Positions 7,312-7,614 of a stretch of 7,614 nt of DNA are shown piece by piece. Under the pieces are notes generated by a model. It ran no database searches. It was given only the letters and a program-made list of their open reading frames with translations, and had not been told where the DNA came from. Within the stretch, counting starts at the first letter, position 1; every line of letters starts with the position of its first letter. Source of the stretch: Bacteroidales bacterium (lineage in GTDB: Bacteria; Bacteroidota; Bacteroidia; Bacteroidales; JAGOPY01); contig DAOWEV010000063.1 in NCBI GenBank assembly GCA_030638325.1, positions 1-7,614 on the forward strand. Reading direction: 5' to 3'. Position numbers and translations under genes: made by a program.

Positions 7312-7357
7312 GGATATGGCCAGCAACTATCTTCATTTTTCCTGGCCGGTGATATCC
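7312..7357. repeat. Inverted repeat over the 3' end of the PAS gene
   Basis: GGATATGGCCAG at 7312-7323 can pair with CTGGCC at 7342-7347 and ATATCC at 7352-7357: twelve base pairs interrupted by a 4-nt bulge (GGTG, 7348-7351), with an 18-nt loop holding the PAS gene's stop codon. No T-run follows on either strand, so it is not a typical rho-independent terminator. It could protect or end the convergent transcripts. Confidence 0.45.
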
Positions 7358-7614
7358 ATTCCGATACTCATGCTGCCCGTCATTTTACCTTTCCGGTCAG
7401 TTATTCTGACATTATACCATTTGATGAGGCGTTCTTCACCAGATTTTGTGATGATTGAGTTTTCATAGGTCGGATGAAAATCATGCTCCAGGACTTCCAG
7501 GAAGGTGCTCTGCACGTCGTAAGCCTGTGATGCAGGAAGGAAATTCTTAAACCAGTCACTGCCAATGACCATGTTTTCCTTATAGCCGGTCAGTTCCAGA
7601 AAATAAGGATTTAC
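7333..7614 (-). CDS. PAS-domain sensor protein, C-terminal end (5' partial)
   Basis: The frame enters from the right edge and shows 93 residues before its TGA at 7333-7335; the Met encoded at 7570-7572 is internal, since the preceding 14 codons (VNPYFLELTGYKEN) already belong to the fold. The pieces fit a PAS domain: NPYF and LTGY helices, IGSDWF, then the beta-strand region with TKSGEER, IKWYNV and the closing GSMSIGMDITGQ. PAS domains sense ligands, redox state or light inside signalling proteins. Unusually, the protein stops three residues after the DIT motif (GQEK end), where histidine kinases or diguanylate cyclases normally go on into a coiled coil and output domain. Any output domain would therefore have to lie upstream, outside the window, or has been lost. 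The inverted repeat and heptamer array follow at once. Confidence 0.85.
   Translation of the reverse strand, partial: VNPYFLELTGYKENMVIGSDWFKNFLPASQAYDVQSTFLEVLEHDFHPTYENSIITKSGEERLIKWYNVRITDRKGKMTGSMSIGMDITGQEK

Noticed and set aside
6937..7336. Two overlapping minus-strand ORFs with Pro-His-Ala-Ser-Arg-Leu and Leu-Asn-Ser-Gln-Leu type repeats
   Set aside because: They are translations of the heptamer array and the antisense of the aminotransferase; the repetition comes from the DNA words, and no start or family supports them.

Overview
The window looks like chromosomal DNA of a Bacteroidota bacterium, probably an anaerobic or fermentative Bacteroidales-type lineage. Reasons: there is an outer-membrane patatin/Omp85 fusion, most starts lack a Shine-Dalgarno sequence and sit behind A-rich leaders, TAnnTTTG-like promoter elements are present, and the PAS domain is of a type common in this phylum. 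The assignment is by protein style only and no search was run.

Layout: (1) 48-1136 (+) is an unrecognised, highly helical, charged soluble protein whose true start may lie before the window. (2) 1143-3377 (-), convergent with it and only 6 bp away, is a complete type Vd-like patatin phospholipase with signal peptide, patatin domain, POTRA-like linker and outer-membrane beta-barrel. (3) 3378-3591 is a divergent spacer with a plausible Bacteroidota promoter for the next gene. (4) 3592-5652 (+) is a fused alpha-beta NDP-forming acyl-CoA synthetase (acetate-CoA ligase, ADP-forming family). (5) 5653-5892 is a spacer with a perfect -7 element and two arrays of 8-bp words that are imperfect inverted complements of each other. 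(6) 5893-7212 (+) is a fold-type I PLP aminotransferase. (7) 7204-7301 is an array of fourteen 7-bp words kept strictly in phase; it starts inside the last codons of the aminotransferase. (8) 7333-7614 (-) is the C-terminal end of a PAS sensor protein that runs off the right edge, with an inverted repeat across its stop codon.

The acyl-CoA synthetase and the aminotransferase together suggest energy-yielding amino-acid catabolism: transamination to a 2-oxo acid, oxidation to an acyl-CoA by a ferredoxin oxidoreductase not seen here, then ADP-forming cleavage of the acyl-CoA to give ATP. That link is inference from adjacency. The 240-bp gap and the separate -7 element argue that the two genes are not a tight operon.

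I see no convincing new defence, CRISPR or mobile system. The most unusual material is the pair of short-period word arrays (8 bp and 7 bp) on either side of the aminotransferase.
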